Source of the DNA: Achromobacter xylosoxidans
GTDB taxonomy: Bacteria; Pseudomonadota; Gammaproteobacteria; Burkholderiales; Burkholderiaceae_B
Direction: 5' to 3'
Assembly (NCBI RefSeq): GCF_002192695.1
Contig: NZ_MTLG01000082.1
Location: 1 to 64,000 of the forward strand
Length of the DNA stretch: 64,000 bases
The notes under the pieces were generated by a model. It saw only the letters and a program-made list of their open reading frames with translations. It was not told the origin of the DNA and did no database searches. The position numbers and the translations under genes are program-made. Below, one piece after another: positions 41,665 through 51,120 of the stretch. The first letter of the stretch is position 1, and each line of letters begins with the position of its first letter.

Positions 41665-41687
41665 ACGCCGGGTCAGGGACCCGGCGT
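41665..41687. terminator. Hairpin between convergent genes, possible terminator
   Basis: A perfect 10-bp stem (ACGCCGGGTC at 41665-41674, GACCCGGCGT at 41678-41687) with a three-base loop follows the methyltransferase stop. It overlaps the 3' end of the convergent gene, and no T-run is present. Confidence 0.4.
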
Positions 41688-42068
41688 CACCACCACCGTG
41701 GCGCTGTAGCGCCGCGTGCCCAGCGTCTTGTTCTGGTACTTCACTTCCCAGGCCAGGCTGTCATTGCCTGGCTGGTCCGCCTGGTAGACCACCTGGGATA
41801 CCGGCACGGCCTGGTAGGCGCAGCGTCCGGAATCGCTGGACTGGCCCCGCGTCTGCATGATGTTGGCCTTGCCCAACTGCGGCGGCATGGTGAGCGAGAC
41901 CCGTGGCGCGCGCAGCGCCAGGCAGTCCGCGCCGCGGATCTCGTAGTACGAGGCCAGCACGGCGACGTCGCCGGATTTCAGCGTCTGCGCGGAAACGGCG
42001 GCGGGCAGGGCGGTTCCCAGCGCGGCCAGGGCGTAAAACAAATGGGGACGGATTTTTTTCAGCAACAT
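41673..42068 (-). CDS. Hypothetical exported protein
   Basis: I cannot name this 131-residue protein. It has a signal peptide (KKIRPHLFYALAALGTALPA, cleavage near VSAQ at residue 28). The mature part has two Cys (DCLALRA and GRCAYQA), probably a disulfide, and a beta-rich look. The C-terminus is VVVTPGP. The ATG at 42068 lacks a ribosome site. It is probably periplasmic or secreted. It is convergent with the methyltransferase, with only 14 bases between. Confidence 0.7.
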   Translation of the reverse strand: MLLKKIRPHLFYALAALGTALPAAVSAQTLKSGDVAVLASYYEIRGADCLALRAPRVSLTMPPQLGKANIMQTRGQSSDSGRCAYQAVPVSQVVYQADQPGNDSLAWEVKYQNKTLGTRRYSATVVVTPGP

Positions 42069-42423
42069 CAGTGGGACAAAAGAGACAGTTTGGTCGGTAA
42101 GGCACCCGCAGTGTGCGCCAGCCGCAAGTCCGCTTCAAGACCGGACGCCAAGCTGACAGGAACTTTAACGGCGAAATCCGGCCCAAACCTTGCGCCTTCG
42201 CGTATGCCCCCCACCTACCCTGGGGAGGACGGCCCTAGCGCCGCGTGCCGCAAGGCTCGGCCTCGCAACCTTCGTTTTCGGTGGCGAGAGTGGGTTTTTG
42301 TCCTGAAAAACCGGGGCTTAGTCCTTGATTTCGCTCAAAAACTATTTTGAAACTACCTTGTCATAAGTCAGCCAAGGTAAGCTAAACTCCAGGCACTTCT
42401 CTAGCGAGGCTCCTAACAGCTTT
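42069..42423. other. Intergenic region upstream of the desaturase gene
   Basis: These 355 bases lie between two divergent genes. I see no gene. The part at 42290-42400 is AT-rich for this genome. A hairpin-capable stretch GTTTTTGTCCTGAAAAAC lies near 42294-42311. A possible promoter TTGTCA ... TAAACT (19-base spacer) lies near 42357-42387, upstream of the desaturase. No clear operator was found. Confidence 0.4.
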
Positions 42424-43632
42424 ATGGATTACATCCTTTCCTTCATTGCCGGCGGTCTGACCCAAGCCACTTGGTGGCAGGTCGTCGTGTTCACCCTGGT
42501 TGTGACGCACATCACGATTGTGTCGGTCACGGTCTTTCTCCATCGCAGCCAAGCGCACCGTGGTCTGGATCTGCATCCGGCCGTCATGCACTTTTTCCGT
42601 TTCTGGCTCTGGATGACGACCGGCATGGTCACCAAGGAATGGGTGGCCATACACCGCAAGCACCACGCCAAGTGCGAAAAGGAAGGTGATCCCCATTCGC
42701 CCATCCTGTTCGGCATCTGGAAGGTGCTGTTCCGCGGCGCGGAACTGTACCGCGAAGAATCGAACAACAAGGAAACCATGGCCAAGTTCGGCCACGGCAC
42801 GCCTGACGACTGGCTCGAGCGCAACGTCTACAGCAAGCACAGCCTGTGGGGCGTGCTGACCATGCTGGCCATCGACGTCGCCCTGTTCGGCGCCATGGGC
42901 GTCACGGTGTGGGCGGTGCAGATGGCCTGGATTCCCTTCTGGGCCGCCGGCGTCGTCAACGGCATCGGCCACTACTGGGGCTACCGCAACTACAACAGCC
43001 CGGACACCAGCACCAACGTGTTCCCCTGGGGTATCGTGATCGGCGGCGAAGAGCTGCACAACAATCACCACGCCCACGGCACGTCGGCCAAGTTCTCGGC
43101 CAAGTGGTACGAATTCGACATCGGCTGGTGCTACATCAACATCCTGAAGTTCTTCGGCCTGGCCAAGATCAAGAAGGTTGCGCCCAAGCTCAAGCTGGAC
43201 GACAGCAAGACCGGCATCGACCTGCGCACGCTGCAAGGCGTGATCACGCACCGCTACGAAGTCATGGCCCGCTATGCGGACGTGATCAAGAGCGCTGCCC
43301 GCGAAGAAATGGCCAAGCTGAAAGAGTCGCGCAACAAGGGCAACGCCGAATGCGACTGGACCAAGCTGCACAGCGTGCGCCGCGCGATCCACCGCAACGA
43401 GGACATCCTCCAACCGGAACAGCTCGCCGCCGTGGATCAGGCCATCGCCCAGAACAAGTCGCTGGCCACGCTGGTGCAGATGCGCCGCGAACTCGGCCGC
43501 ATCTGGGAAAGCTCCAGCGCCAGCAGCGAACAGCTTCTTCATGACCTGCAGGCCTGGTGCCAGCGCGCCCAGCAAAGCGGCATCGCCGGGCTCGAGCAAT
43601 TCGCTCAACGTCTGCGCCGCTACGCGGCATGA
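42424..43632 (+). CDS. Fatty-acyl (acyl-CoA delta-9 type) desaturase
   Basis: This 402-residue inner-membrane di-iron enzyme introduces a double bond into saturated acyl chains. The three His boxes are H40-RSQA-H45, H77-RK-HH81 and H212-NN-HH216, and hydrophobic helices flank them. The C-terminal 150 residues are soluble, charged and longer than in minimal desaturases. The long AT-richer leader (42290-42423) suggests regulated expression, possibly by temperature or membrane state, which is inference. Its stop overlaps the uvrD start by 4 bases. Confidence 0.92.
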   Translation: MDYILSFIAGGLTQATWWQVVVFTLVVTHITIVSVTVFLHRSQAHRGLDLHPAVMHFFRFWLWMTTGMVTKEWVAIHRKHHAKCEKEGDPHSPILFGIWKVLFRGAELYREESNNKETMAKFGHGTPDDWLERNVYSKHSLWGVLTMLAIDVALFGAMGVTVWAVQMAWIPFWAAGVVNGIGHYWGYRNYNSPDTSTNVFPWGIVIGGEELHNNHHAHGTSAKFSAKWYEFDIGWCYINILKFFGLAKIKKVAPKLKLDDSKTGIDLRTLQGVITHRYEVMARYADVIKSAAREEMAKLKESRNKGNAECDWTKLHSVRRAIHRNEDILQPEQLAAVDQAIAQNKSLATLVQMRRELGRIWESSSASSEQLLHDLQAWCQRAQQSGIAGLEQFAQRLRRYAA

Positions 43633-45923
43633 TGCTAGAGAAGCTCAATCCTGAACAACGCGCCGCAGTAACGTTAGAACCGCAGCACGCCCTGGTCCTG
43701 GCCGGGGCGGGCAGCGGCAAGACCCGGGTGCTCACCACCCGCATGGCCTGGCTGATTCAAACCGGCCAGGCCTCGCCTTTTGGGCTGCTGGCGGTCACGT
43801 TCACCAACAAGGCGGCGCGTGAAATGCTTGCGCGCATGTCGGCCATCCTGCCGATCGACACGCGCGGCCTGTGGATCGGCACCTTCCACGGCCTGTGCAA
43901 CCGCATGCTGCGCGCGCATCACCGCGATGCCGGCCTGCCGCAAAGCTTCCAGATCCTGGACGTCACCGACCAGCTCGCGGCGATCAAGCGCCTGATGAAG
44001 GCCAATGGCGTCGACGACGAAAAGTATCCTCCGCGCGATGTGCAGCGCTTCATCAACGGCGCCAAGGAAGAGGGCCTGCGTCCCGCCGACGTGGAAGCCT
44101 ACGACGCCCACCGCCGCCGCCTGATCGAGATCTACCAGCTCTACGAGGCCCAGTGCCTGCGCGAGGGCGTGGTGGACTTTGCCGAGCTGCTGCTGCGCGC
44201 CTACGAACTGCTGTCGCGCAACGCGCCCGTGCGCGAGCACTATCAGCGCCGTTTCCGCCACATCCTCGTCGACGAGTTCCAAGACACCAACACGCTGCAG
44301 TACAAGTGGCTGCGCCTTCTGGCCGGCGGCGGCGCCGCCATCTTCGCGGTGGGCGACGACGACCAGTCGATCTATGCGTTCCGTGGCGCCAACGTCGGCA
44401 ACATGGCCGACTTCGAGCGCGACTACGCGCGCGGCACCGTGATCCGCCTGGAGCAGAACTACCGTTCCTTTGGCCACATCCTGGATTCGGCCAACGCGCT
44501 GATCGGCCACAATACGGGCCGGCTGGGCAAGAATCTCTGGACCGAGCAGGGCGACGGCGAACCGGTGCGCGTCATTGAGCAGCCTTCCGACGGCATGGAA
44601 GCGCAGTGGATCGTGGACGAGATCCGCTCCCTGATCCGCGAAGGCAGCCTGCGCCGCGAGATCGCCGTGCTCTACCGCAGCAACGCGCAATCGCGCGTGC
44701 TGGAACACGCTATCTTTTCCGCCGGCATTCCCTACAAGGTGTATGGCGGCCTGCGCTTTTTCGAGCGCCAGGAAATCAAGCACGCGCTGGCCTACCTGCG
44801 CCTGATGGCCAACCCGCACGACGATACCTCGTGGATGCGGGTGGTCAACTTCCCCACGCGCGGCATCGGCGCGCGCACGCTGGAGCAATTGGGCGACGCC
44901 GCGCGCGCGCACGACACCAGCCTGTATGCGGCCGTGGCCCTGGTGCCCGGCAAGGGCGGTTCCAACCTGGCGCAGTTCGCCCAGCTGATCCACCGCTTGA
45001 TCGAAGAGACGCGCGACCTGTCGCTGCCGGAAATGGTCGAGCACATGCTCGAAGCCAGCGGCCTGAACGCGCACTACAAGGCCGAACGCGAAGGTGCAGA
45101 ACGCCTGGAAAACCTGAGCGAACTGGTCACCGCCGCGGCGGTGTTCGCGTCCGAGGAAAACTACGACGGCATGCCGGCCGGCGTGGTGCCCGAGCAGGAC
45201 ACGGCCTCCACGCTCAACGCGGGCGTGGTGGACGCGCCGGTGGTGGCGTCCGACGGCCTGACCCCGCTGGCGGCGTTCCTGTCGCATGCGGCGCTGGAAG
45301 CCGGCGACAACCAGGCCCAGCAGGGCCAGGACGCCGTCCAGCTCATGACCGTGCATGCGGCCAAGGGCCTGGAGTTCGACGCGGTGTTCATCACCGGCCT
45401 GGAAGAGGGGCTGTTCCCGCATGAGAACAGCGTCCTGGAAGCGTCCGGGCTGGAAGAGGAACGCCGCCTTATGTACGTGGCCATCACGCGCGCGCGCCAG
45501 CGCCTGTACATCAGCCTGGCGCAAAGCCGGATGCTGCACGGCCAGACGCGCTACGCGATGCGTTCGCGCTTCCTGGACGAAATCCCCGAGCAGCACCTGA
45601 AGTGGCTGTCGCCCAAGGCCGGCCTGGCGCCGGTCGGCAGTACCGGGGCGGGCTGGGGCGGCGGCAATCGCGGCGATGCGTTCGGACGCAAGGCAACCAA
45701 TACCATTGCGCCGCGTCAACCTCGGGGCGTCGCCACGGGTGTCACGGTGGGCGACAAGCAGTATCGTGTGGGTCAGGGCGTGCATCACGCGCGGTTCGGC
45801 GATGGCACGATCGTAAGCCTGAGCGGAGCAGGGCAGGATGCCCAGGCTGAAATCCAGTTCCGCGACGTGGGTGCCAAGACCTTGGCGCTGGGCATCGCCA
45901 AACTCGACATTGTTCAGGGTTGA
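43629..45923 (+). CDS. uvrD: UvrD-type DNA helicase (helicase II)
   Basis: This 764-residue superfamily 1A helicase unwinds DNA 3' to 5' in nucleotide-excision and mismatch repair. It has Walker A (LAGAGSGKT), motif II (ILVDEFQDTN), GDDDQSIYAFRGA, EQNYRS and TVHAAKGLEFDAVF. The C-terminus VGQGVHHARFGDGTIVSLSG is a UvrD Tudor-like tail that contacts RNA polymerase. The start is ATG 43629, in a 4-base ATGA overlap with the desaturase gene and without a ribosome site; a second ATG follows at 43632. An upstream in-frame extension is rejected. Confidence 0.93.
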   Translation: MMLEKLNPEQRAAVTLEPQHALVLAGAGSGKTRVLTTRMAWLIQTGQASPFGLLAVTFTNKAAREMLARMSAILPIDTRGLWIGTFHGLCNRMLRAHHRDAGLPQSFQILDVTDQLAAIKRLMKANGVDDEKYPPRDVQRFINGAKEEGLRPADVEAYDAHRRRLIEIYQLYEAQCLREGVVDFAELLLRAYELLSRNAPVREHYQRRFRHILVDEFQDTNTLQYKWLRLLAGGGAAIFAVGDDDQSIYAFRGANVGNMADFERDYARGTVIRLEQNYRSFGHILDSANALIGHNTGRLGKNLWTEQGDGEPVRVIEQPSDGMEAQWIVDEIRSLIREGSLRREIAVLYRSNAQSRVLEHAIFSAGIPYKVYGGLRFFERQEIKHALAYLRLMANPHDDTSWMRVVNFPTRGIGARTLEQLGDAARAHDTSLYAAVALVPGKGGSNLAQFAQLIHRLIEETRDLSLPEMVEHMLEASGLNAHYKAEREGAERLENLSELVTAAAVFASEENYDGMPAGVVPEQDTASTLNAGVVDAPVVASDGLTPLAAFLSHAALEAGDNQAQQGQDAVQLMTVHAAKGLEFDAVFITGLEEGLFPHENSVLEASGLEEERRLMYVAITRARQRLYISLAQSRMLHGQTRYAMRSRFLDEIPEQHLKWLSPKAGLAPVGSTGAGWGGGNRGDAFGRKATNTIAPRQPRGVATGVTVGDKQYRVGQGVHHARFGDGTIVSLSGAGQDAQAEIQFRDVGAKTLALGIAKLDIVQG

Positions 45924-45928
45924 CACAC

Positions 45929-46234
45929 ATGGCCGACAACGATTCTCCCAAAGCCGAGTTGGCGTCGCTGCGCGCCGAGGTCGATGAAATCGACCAGCAG
46001 ATCATGCTGCTGCTGGGCGTGCGGTTCCGTTGCACGGACATGATCGGCGAGCTCAAGCGCGACCTGGGCATGGACCTGGTCGATCCCCGGCGCGAGGAAC
46101 AGCAAGTCGAGCGTATCCGTCGCCTGGCGCAAGAGGCGGGCGTGCCGCCCGCGCTTGCCGAAACGATCCTGCGTGAAGTGATCGACACCGTGGTCGACCA
46201 CCACACCCGCCTGCGCGAGCGTCCGTATTCGTAA
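45929..46234 (+). CDS. Chorismate mutase, AroQ class
   Basis: This 101-residue monofunctional chorismate mutase converts chorismate to prephenate. It is all-helical, with LRAEVDEIDQQIMLLLGVRF near the N-terminus, the Arg/Lys pattern RF..., KRDLG and DPRREEQQVERI, typical of AroQ active sites. No signal peptide is seen, so it is cytoplasmic. A related isochorismate-pyruvate lyase role cannot be excluded. It starts 5 bases after uvrD. A GC-rich hairpin region (46238-46285) without a T-run follows. Confidence 0.88.
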   Translation: MADNDSPKAELASLRAEVDEIDQQIMLLLGVRFRCTDMIGELKRDLGMDLVDPRREEQQVERIRRLAQEAGVPPALAETILREVIDTVVDHHTRLRERPYS

Positions 46235-46299
46235 TTGCGGGCCGGCGGCGCCTCGATGCCTGTGTCTGCAGGCACCCGGGCGCCGGCCATCCTCTTCCT

Positions 46300-47475
46300 C
46301 TACAAAACCCGCATGAACGCCAGCAAGGCGTCGATTTCATCCGCGTTCAGTTCCAGCGGCCGGATGTGCTCGGACTTGCGCGGCGCGTATGGGTCGGGCG
46401 GATCGACGGGCGCCGGGTCGCGGCCCATGCCGGCGTTGTACATCCGCAGCAGGCCTTTCAGGTCGGCGAACAGGCCGTTGTGCATCCATGGGCCGGCCCG
46501 CGACACATTGCGCAGGCTGGGCGTGCGGAACTTGCCCAGGTCGGCGGGATCGCGGGTCGTTTCGTAGCGCCCCAGGTCCTGGTTGCGGCGGCCATAGAAG
46601 GACAGGCCGATGTTGTGGAACTGGTGGTCGGTCAGCATTGCGCCGCTGTGGCAGTTCATGCAGCGCGCCTGGGTACGGAACAGATGCATGCCGATCAGCT
46701 CGTTGTCGTCCAGCGCATCCGATTGTCCATCCAGGAACCTGTCGAAGCGCGTGGGTTCGGGCCGCAGCGTGGCAACATAGGCGGCCAGCGCGCGCGCCAG
46801 GCGGTCGGCGTCCACCGGCGGCTGCGCTGCCGGGGTTGCGCCGAACGCCTGCAGGAACTGCGCCGGGTAGGGATCAGCCGCCAGCAGGCGCGCCACGGCG
46901 CCGTCGGCGTCATGGTTCATTTCGCGGGGATCGTGGATCGGTCCCAGCACCTGTTCCTTGAGGCTGGCGGCGCGTCCATCCCAGAACAGCCGGGGCGCGA
47001 ATGGCGCCGCATACAGCGGCGTGGAACGCCGCCTGCCCATCAGCTTGTCCTCGCCCACGGCCAGCGCGAGGCCGTCGGTGAAGGCGCGCTGCGGCAGATG
47101 ACAGGAGGCACAGGACACCTGCCCCTTGCGCGATAGCCGGGTATCGAAGAACAGCGTCTGCCCCAGCGTCACCACCGCCGGGCGCGCGATGTCCGCGGCC
47201 AGTTCCTTTTGGCCGGCATTGGCGGCGGTCCAGGACAGGGGCGGGCTGGAAGCGGGCGGCACCGGGCCCCATTCGCGCCAGGCCACGCCGGGGTCGATCG
47301 TGGGGGCCGGCCAGGTCGAGGGCGGCCCCGAGTAGTGCGGCCGCAGGCAAGCGGCGTTCCAGCCCGTCGCGGTGCGGCAGGCGGTCTGGCCGGCGGAGGC
47401 GTCTGCGCGCGACGCGGACGCCGCCAGCGCCAGCGCCGCGCCCAGGATCAGAAGCGGTAGCCGACTTGCAGCCAT
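46300..47475 (-). CDS. Diheme cytochrome c peroxidase family protein
   Basis: This 391-residue exported protein has a signal peptide (about 1-24) and two heme c sites, C122-x-x-C-H126 and C272-x-x-C-H276. This is the layout of bacterial cytochrome c peroxidases and MauG relatives. It should act in the periplasm on H2O2 or perform an oxidation. The start ATG at 47475 has a GGGAG site and lies 28 bases inside the end of the TonB receptor gene, so the two are co-translated. Placement in an iron-signalling operon is unusual and suggests a link to uptake or processing of an iron ligand. Confidence 0.88.
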   Translation of the reverse strand: MAASRLPLLILGAALALAASASRADASAGQTACRTATGWNAACLRPHYSGPPSTWPAPTIDPGVAWREWGPVPPASSPPLSWTAANAGQKELAADIARPAVVTLGQTLFFDTRLSRKGQVSCASCHLPQRAFTDGLALAVGEDKLMGRRRSTPLYAAPFAPRLFWDGRAASLKEQVLGPIHDPREMNHDADGAVARLLAADPYPAQFLQAFGATPAAQPPVDADRLARALAAYVATLRPEPTRFDRFLDGQSDALDDNELIGMHLFRTQARCMNCHSGAMLTDHQFHNIGLSFYGRRNQDLGRYETTRDPADLGKFRTPSLRNVSRAGPWMHNGLFADLKGLLRMYNAGMGRDPAPVDPPDPYAPRKSEHIRPLELNADEIDALLAFMRVL

Positions 47476-50081
47476 AGCTCCCGTCCCGTCTGATAAGTAC
47501 TGCGATTGGTCTTGACGTTCGGATTGCTGGCCGTCACGGCAGGCCTGCGGTCCAGCACGTTCAGGACTTCGACCGTGAATTCCAGGCTGCGCGCAAACGT
47601 GGGATTCCAGGAAAGCTTGGTGTCCCAGGTCCAGTAGGATGGGATCTCGCCGGATTCGAAGCGCTCCAGATACTCGGGCCGCGGGCCCACTCCCACATAG
47701 ACGGTGGCGTCGCGCTTGCTGCGCCAGTTCACCATGTTGCTCCAGGTCAGGCCCGCGCGCGGCCACGCGCCCGTCAGGCTGAGCGTGGCGATCTGCGGCT
47801 GGTAGAAGGAGCTTGGGGGCAGATCGATGGCGCGCAGGCGCGAGCCGTTGTAAATCACGTAGTCGCCGCGGTCGCGCGCGTCGCCGCTGTAGCCTTCGAC
47901 CAGATCCGCGTTGGTCTTGCGCTTCTGCCAGCTCCAGCTTGCCTGCATGTTCCAGCGCGTTTCGCCCAGGCGCCAGGGCTCCAGCGTGCGCAGCGACAGG
48001 CTGACGCCGTCGGTGGTGGACAGGCCTTCGTTGCTGTAGCGGTAGCCGTCCTTGTCGTTGCCGGTCATGCTCCACTGGTCGCGGCCGTTGCGGCGTACAT
48101 AGCTCAGCACGCCTTCCATGCCCGCCATGCGCTGGCGCAGCGAGACCGCCCATTCATCGTCATAGGGCATGCGCAGGCCCTTGTACTGGACGTAATACTC
48201 CTTGCTGCCGTCCGCCACGGGGAGGCCGTCCTTGTCCAGCACCTGGCGGCGAAGGCGGCTACGTTCTTCCTTGAGCGCCGTCTCCAGCACGCCGGCCCCG
48301 TAGTACCGCGACCAGCCGGCGCTGAGCAGGGTATCGCCCGAACCGAACATGTCCCAATCCAGCCGCGTGCGCGGCGACAGGTTGCTGTTGCCGAGGAAAG
48401 TCTCGCGGTCGTAGCGCAGGCCGGCGTCCACCGCCAGCCGTTGCCATTCGATGCGGTCCGACAGATAAAGGCTGGCCATGTTGTAGTTCACGTCCACGGT
48501 GCCGGGCAGGTAGCGGACCTTGCTGAAATCCCGATAGCTGCCGTCGCGGTTGTAGGCGCGCTGGTAGGAGTGGCTTTCCTGGAAACGCTCGAAGTTGGCC
48601 TGCACCTGGTTCAGTTCCGCGCCTGCATATGGACTGTGCGTGAACACGCCCGTGCGCACCGGATCCAGGTCGACCCGGCCCTTCAGCGTCCAGGTGTCCT
48701 GGCGCGTCTGCTCCTTGCCGAAGCCGCCCGCGGTGTACAGCGGCAGCCGGTAGGGGCGGAATGTCACCAGCTCGTCGCCGACGGATTCGCGGTTGCTCAG
48801 CGACCGGTCCCAGCCGGCCTGCAGCGCCAGCCGGCCGCCCTGGAAGTAGTGGTCTACGTTGACGCCTATGCCGCGCGCCTCATGGTTGTTGTCCCAGCGC
48901 GTGTGCCGGAACAGGTCGCTGGCCAGGGTTTCGCTGCGGTCGCTGTATTTCAGCGTCAGGTCGGCCGTGGTATCGGCGCTGGCGCGCACGCTGAACTTGC
49001 CCAGGAAGTTGTCGATCCGGTCGCTGTAGGCGGCTTGGCCCGGCGCCGGCTGCCCCTTGTCATCCACGCCCATGTTCCAGCGGGTGATGTCCGATTCGCG
49101 GCGCGACATGGCCAGCACGGCGCCTGATTTTTCATTGAAGGCGAGGTCGCCCACGGCGGAGTAGAAGCGCTTTTTCCATTCCGGCGAATAGCCTGGCTTG
49201 CCCTGCGCCCAACTGTTTTGTTCGCCCTCGGCCACCTCCTGCCGCGTCATTTTGGAAGTGTTCCAGCGGTAGTCCAGATTCAAGCGGTTTTCGCCGGAAA
49301 AGCGGCGCAACCTGGCGTCCACCACCCCGCCCGTGAAGCGGCCATACTCCACCGGCACGAAGCTGTCGTGCACGCGCACTTCCTCCAGCAGGCTCGTGTC
49401 CACGAAGTACGACTGCGGGTTGCTGGGCACGTTGCCGACCTGCAGGTTCAGGTTCTTGCTGGCCGGGTCCACGCGGTTGGTCGCGTCCATGCCGTCGAGC
49501 TGGAACAAGTTCTGGTAGGGGCTGGAGCCGTGGAAGGAAATGTCCTCCACATTGAGCGAGCCGCGGTTCTGCGAGCCGGCCGCGCCCGGGTTGGTGCGCA
49601 CCGCCGGATGCGTCGCCACCAGCGTGCTCAGGTCGCGGTTGGAGCTGGGTGTTTCGGCGATGTCCTCGCGGGTATAGATGCGCTCGCCCACCTGTTCGCC
49701 GTAGACCCGCACGGCATCCAGGCGCAGGGCGGAAAACTGGTTGGCCTTGTCCACGTAGACGATGTAGCGCCCGGGGCCGTCCGCGCGCAGCGCCAGGCCG
49801 GACCCCGCCAACAGGTGGTTCAGCGCGAGCAGCGGCGAATACTCGCCTTGCAGCGGGGGCGAGGTCTTGCCCGCCACGGCCGCCGGCGGAAACGAGATCT
49901 CCAGGCCGGCTTGCCGGCCGAGCGCGAGCAAGGCTTCGCCCAGGGGTTGCGCCGGCAGGTTGTAGGCAGCGCGTGCGGCGGGTTGGGAGGCGGCCGGAGC
50001 CGCCGCGATCAACGCGGCGATGACGAGCGCCGCCGAAGTGCCAGACCGGCGGGCGCGCCGGTTGAAGTGGGGAAACAGCAT
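47448..50081 (-). CDS. TonB-dependent outer-membrane receptor with STN signalling domain
   Basis: This 877-residue transducer has a signal peptide (about 1-38), a secretin/TonB N-terminal (STN) domain (AYNLPAQPLGEALLALGRQA, continuing to about residue 110), a plug, and a beta-barrel ending in a C-terminal aromatic residue (LWLQVGYRF). STN domains contact FecR, so binding of a ligand outside should switch on the ECF sigma factor encoded upstream. The ligand is probably a siderophore or another iron complex. The ATG at 50081 is used; TTG 50093 is an alternative. Confidence 0.9.
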   Translation of the reverse strand: MLFPHFNRRARRSGTSAALVIAALIAAAPAASQPAARAAYNLPAQPLGEALLALGRQAGLEISFPPAAVAGKTSPPLQGEYSPLLALNHLLAGSGLALRADGPGRYIVYVDKANQFSALRLDAVRVYGEQVGERIYTREDIAETPSSNRDLSTLVATHPAVRTNPGAAGSQNRGSLNVEDISFHGSSPYQNLFQLDGMDATNRVDPASKNLNLQVGNVPSNPQSYFVDTSLLEEVRVHDSFVPVEYGRFTGGVVDARLRRFSGENRLNLDYRWNTSKMTRQEVAEGEQNSWAQGKPGYSPEWKKRFYSAVGDLAFNEKSGAVLAMSRRESDITRWNMGVDDKGQPAPGQAAYSDRIDNFLGKFSVRASADTTADLTLKYSDRSETLASDLFRHTRWDNNHEARGIGVNVDHYFQGGRLALQAGWDRSLSNRESVGDELVTFRPYRLPLYTAGGFGKEQTRQDTWTLKGRVDLDPVRTGVFTHSPYAGAELNQVQANFERFQESHSYQRAYNRDGSYRDFSKVRYLPGTVDVNYNMASLYLSDRIEWQRLAVDAGLRYDRETFLGNSNLSPRTRLDWDMFGSGDTLLSAGWSRYYGAGVLETALKEERSRLRRQVLDKDGLPVADGSKEYYVQYKGLRMPYDDEWAVSLRQRMAGMEGVLSYVRRNGRDQWSMTGNDKDGYRYSNEGLSTTDGVSLSLRTLEPWRLGETRWNMQASWSWQKRKTNADLVEGYSGDARDRGDYVIYNGSRLRAIDLPPSSFYQPQIATLSLTGAWPRAGLTWSNMVNWRSKRDATVYVGVGPRPEYLERFESGEIPSYWTWDTKLSWNPTFARSLEFTVEVLNVLDRRPAVTASNPNVKTNRSTYQTGRELWLQVGYRF

Positions 50082-50154
50082 GAAAGCGTCCAAGCGGGTG
50101 TTGATGTCAGCCGTAGGACGTGTGCAGGCACGGATTACCTCAGCGGATTGCCGA

Positions 50155-50185
50155 TGAATAATTTATATCGATTCTCATTTACCGA
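50155..50185 (-). promoter_or_regulatory. AT-rich Fur-like site before the TonB receptor gene
   Basis: Within the AT-rich gap between FecR and the TonB receptor, the minus strand reads AAATGAGAATCGATATAAAT, resembling a Fur box half (GAGAATCGATAT). It could also hold the promoter used by the upstream sigma factor. Support is by similarity and position only. Confidence 0.45.
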
Positions 50186-50198
50186 TTGGCAATCGACT

Positions 50199-51119
50199 TC
50201 AACGCAAGATCAGCAGGCCGGGCAGTTCGGTAATGCCGACCTTGGCCTGCGCCAGCAGCAATTCCAGCGCGCGCTTGGGATCGCCGATGCTGGCGGTGCC
50301 CGAGACGCGCAAGCGCCTCGCGGTTTCACCCAGCACCAGGACATGCTTGCCGCCATAGCGGGAGAGCCGCGCCGCGGCCTCGGGCAAGGCGACATCGTTG
50401 AAAGCCAGCAGGCCCTGGCTCCAGTCCGGCGCAGGTTCCCGGGCGGCGGCGAGACGGGCGATGCCCGTTGCCGAGACTGCAGCTCCCTGGCCCGCGCCCA
50501 GCACCAAGGCCGCGTCATCCTCGCAGCTCAGGCAATGGACGGCGACGCGGTGTTCGTACACCGCCACATGCGTGCCGTCGGCCTCGCGCGCCACGACGTA
50601 GCGAGTGCCGAGCGCCGTGGCGGAGGCGTCCGGCGTCACCACCGTGAAATCCGGAGCGCCGGGCGCGCGCGGCGCGGCCGTGAACAGCGCCCGTCCGGCC
50701 AGCAGCCGCACTTCGCGCTTGCCCGGCGCAAAGTCGATGGCGATGGCCGAGTCCGCGTCCAGCGTGGCGCTGGAGCCGTCGGGCAGCGCCACGCGGCGCA
50801 CTTCGGCGCCGGTCGTGTAGTCGGCGCCGGGATGCGCCGTGCGCAGCAATTGCCAGGCTGGCCAGGCCGCCAGCAAGGCCAGCGCAGCCGCCGCGCCGCG
50901 CTTGCGCGCGCGCCGCGGCGCCAGCAGCTTGCCGCGCTCGATCTCGCCCATCCGCCGCCACAGGCGGGCCAGGCGTTCGTAGGCGGCGGCGTGGCTGGCG
51001 TCGGCCCGGTACCAGGCTTCGAACTCGGCCTGGGCCTGCGCATCCATGCCCTGGCCGCTGTGGCGCACGACCCAGTGCGATGCTTCCTCCTGGGTGCTGC
51101 GGGGTCCGGGAATAGCCAC
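50199..51119 (-). CDS. FecR family anti-sigma/sigma regulator
   Basis: This 306-residue inner-membrane protein has a cytoplasmic N-terminal domain (about 1-75, with FEAWYRADASHAAAYERLARLWR), one transmembrane helix (AAAALALLAAWPAWQLL), a periplasmic FecR domain with YTTGAEVRRVALPDGSSATL, and a C-terminal segment like that which meets STN domains. It carries the signal from the TonB receptor to the sigma factor. The start is GTG at 51119, one base after the sigma factor stop. Confidence 0.9.
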   Translation of the reverse strand: MAIPGPRSTQEEASHWVVRHSGQGMDAQAQAEFEAWYRADASHAAAYERLARLWRRMGEIERGKLLAPRRARKRGAAAALALLAAWPAWQLLRTAHPGADYTTGAEVRRVALPDGSSATLDADSAIAIDFAPGKREVRLLAGRALFTAAPRAPGAPDFTVVTPDASATALGTRYVVAREADGTHVAVYEHRVAVHCLSCEDDAALVLGAGQGAAVSATGIARLAAAREPAPDWSQGLLAFNDVALPEAAARLSRYGGKHVLVLGETARRLRVSGTASIGDPKRALELLLAQAKVGITELPGLLILR

Positions 51120-51120
51120 G

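Noticed and set aside
43674-45926. Minus-strand open frame of 750 codons across uvrD
   Set aside because: It is the antisense of a well-conserved helicase gene, with shadow-frame composition (Arg, His, Gln and Val rich) and no motifs.
46300-48153. 617-codon version of the cytochrome c peroxidase
   Set aside because: The extra N-terminal part is an out-of-frame reading of the TonB receptor. The ATG at 47475 gives a normal signal peptide and has a ribosome site.
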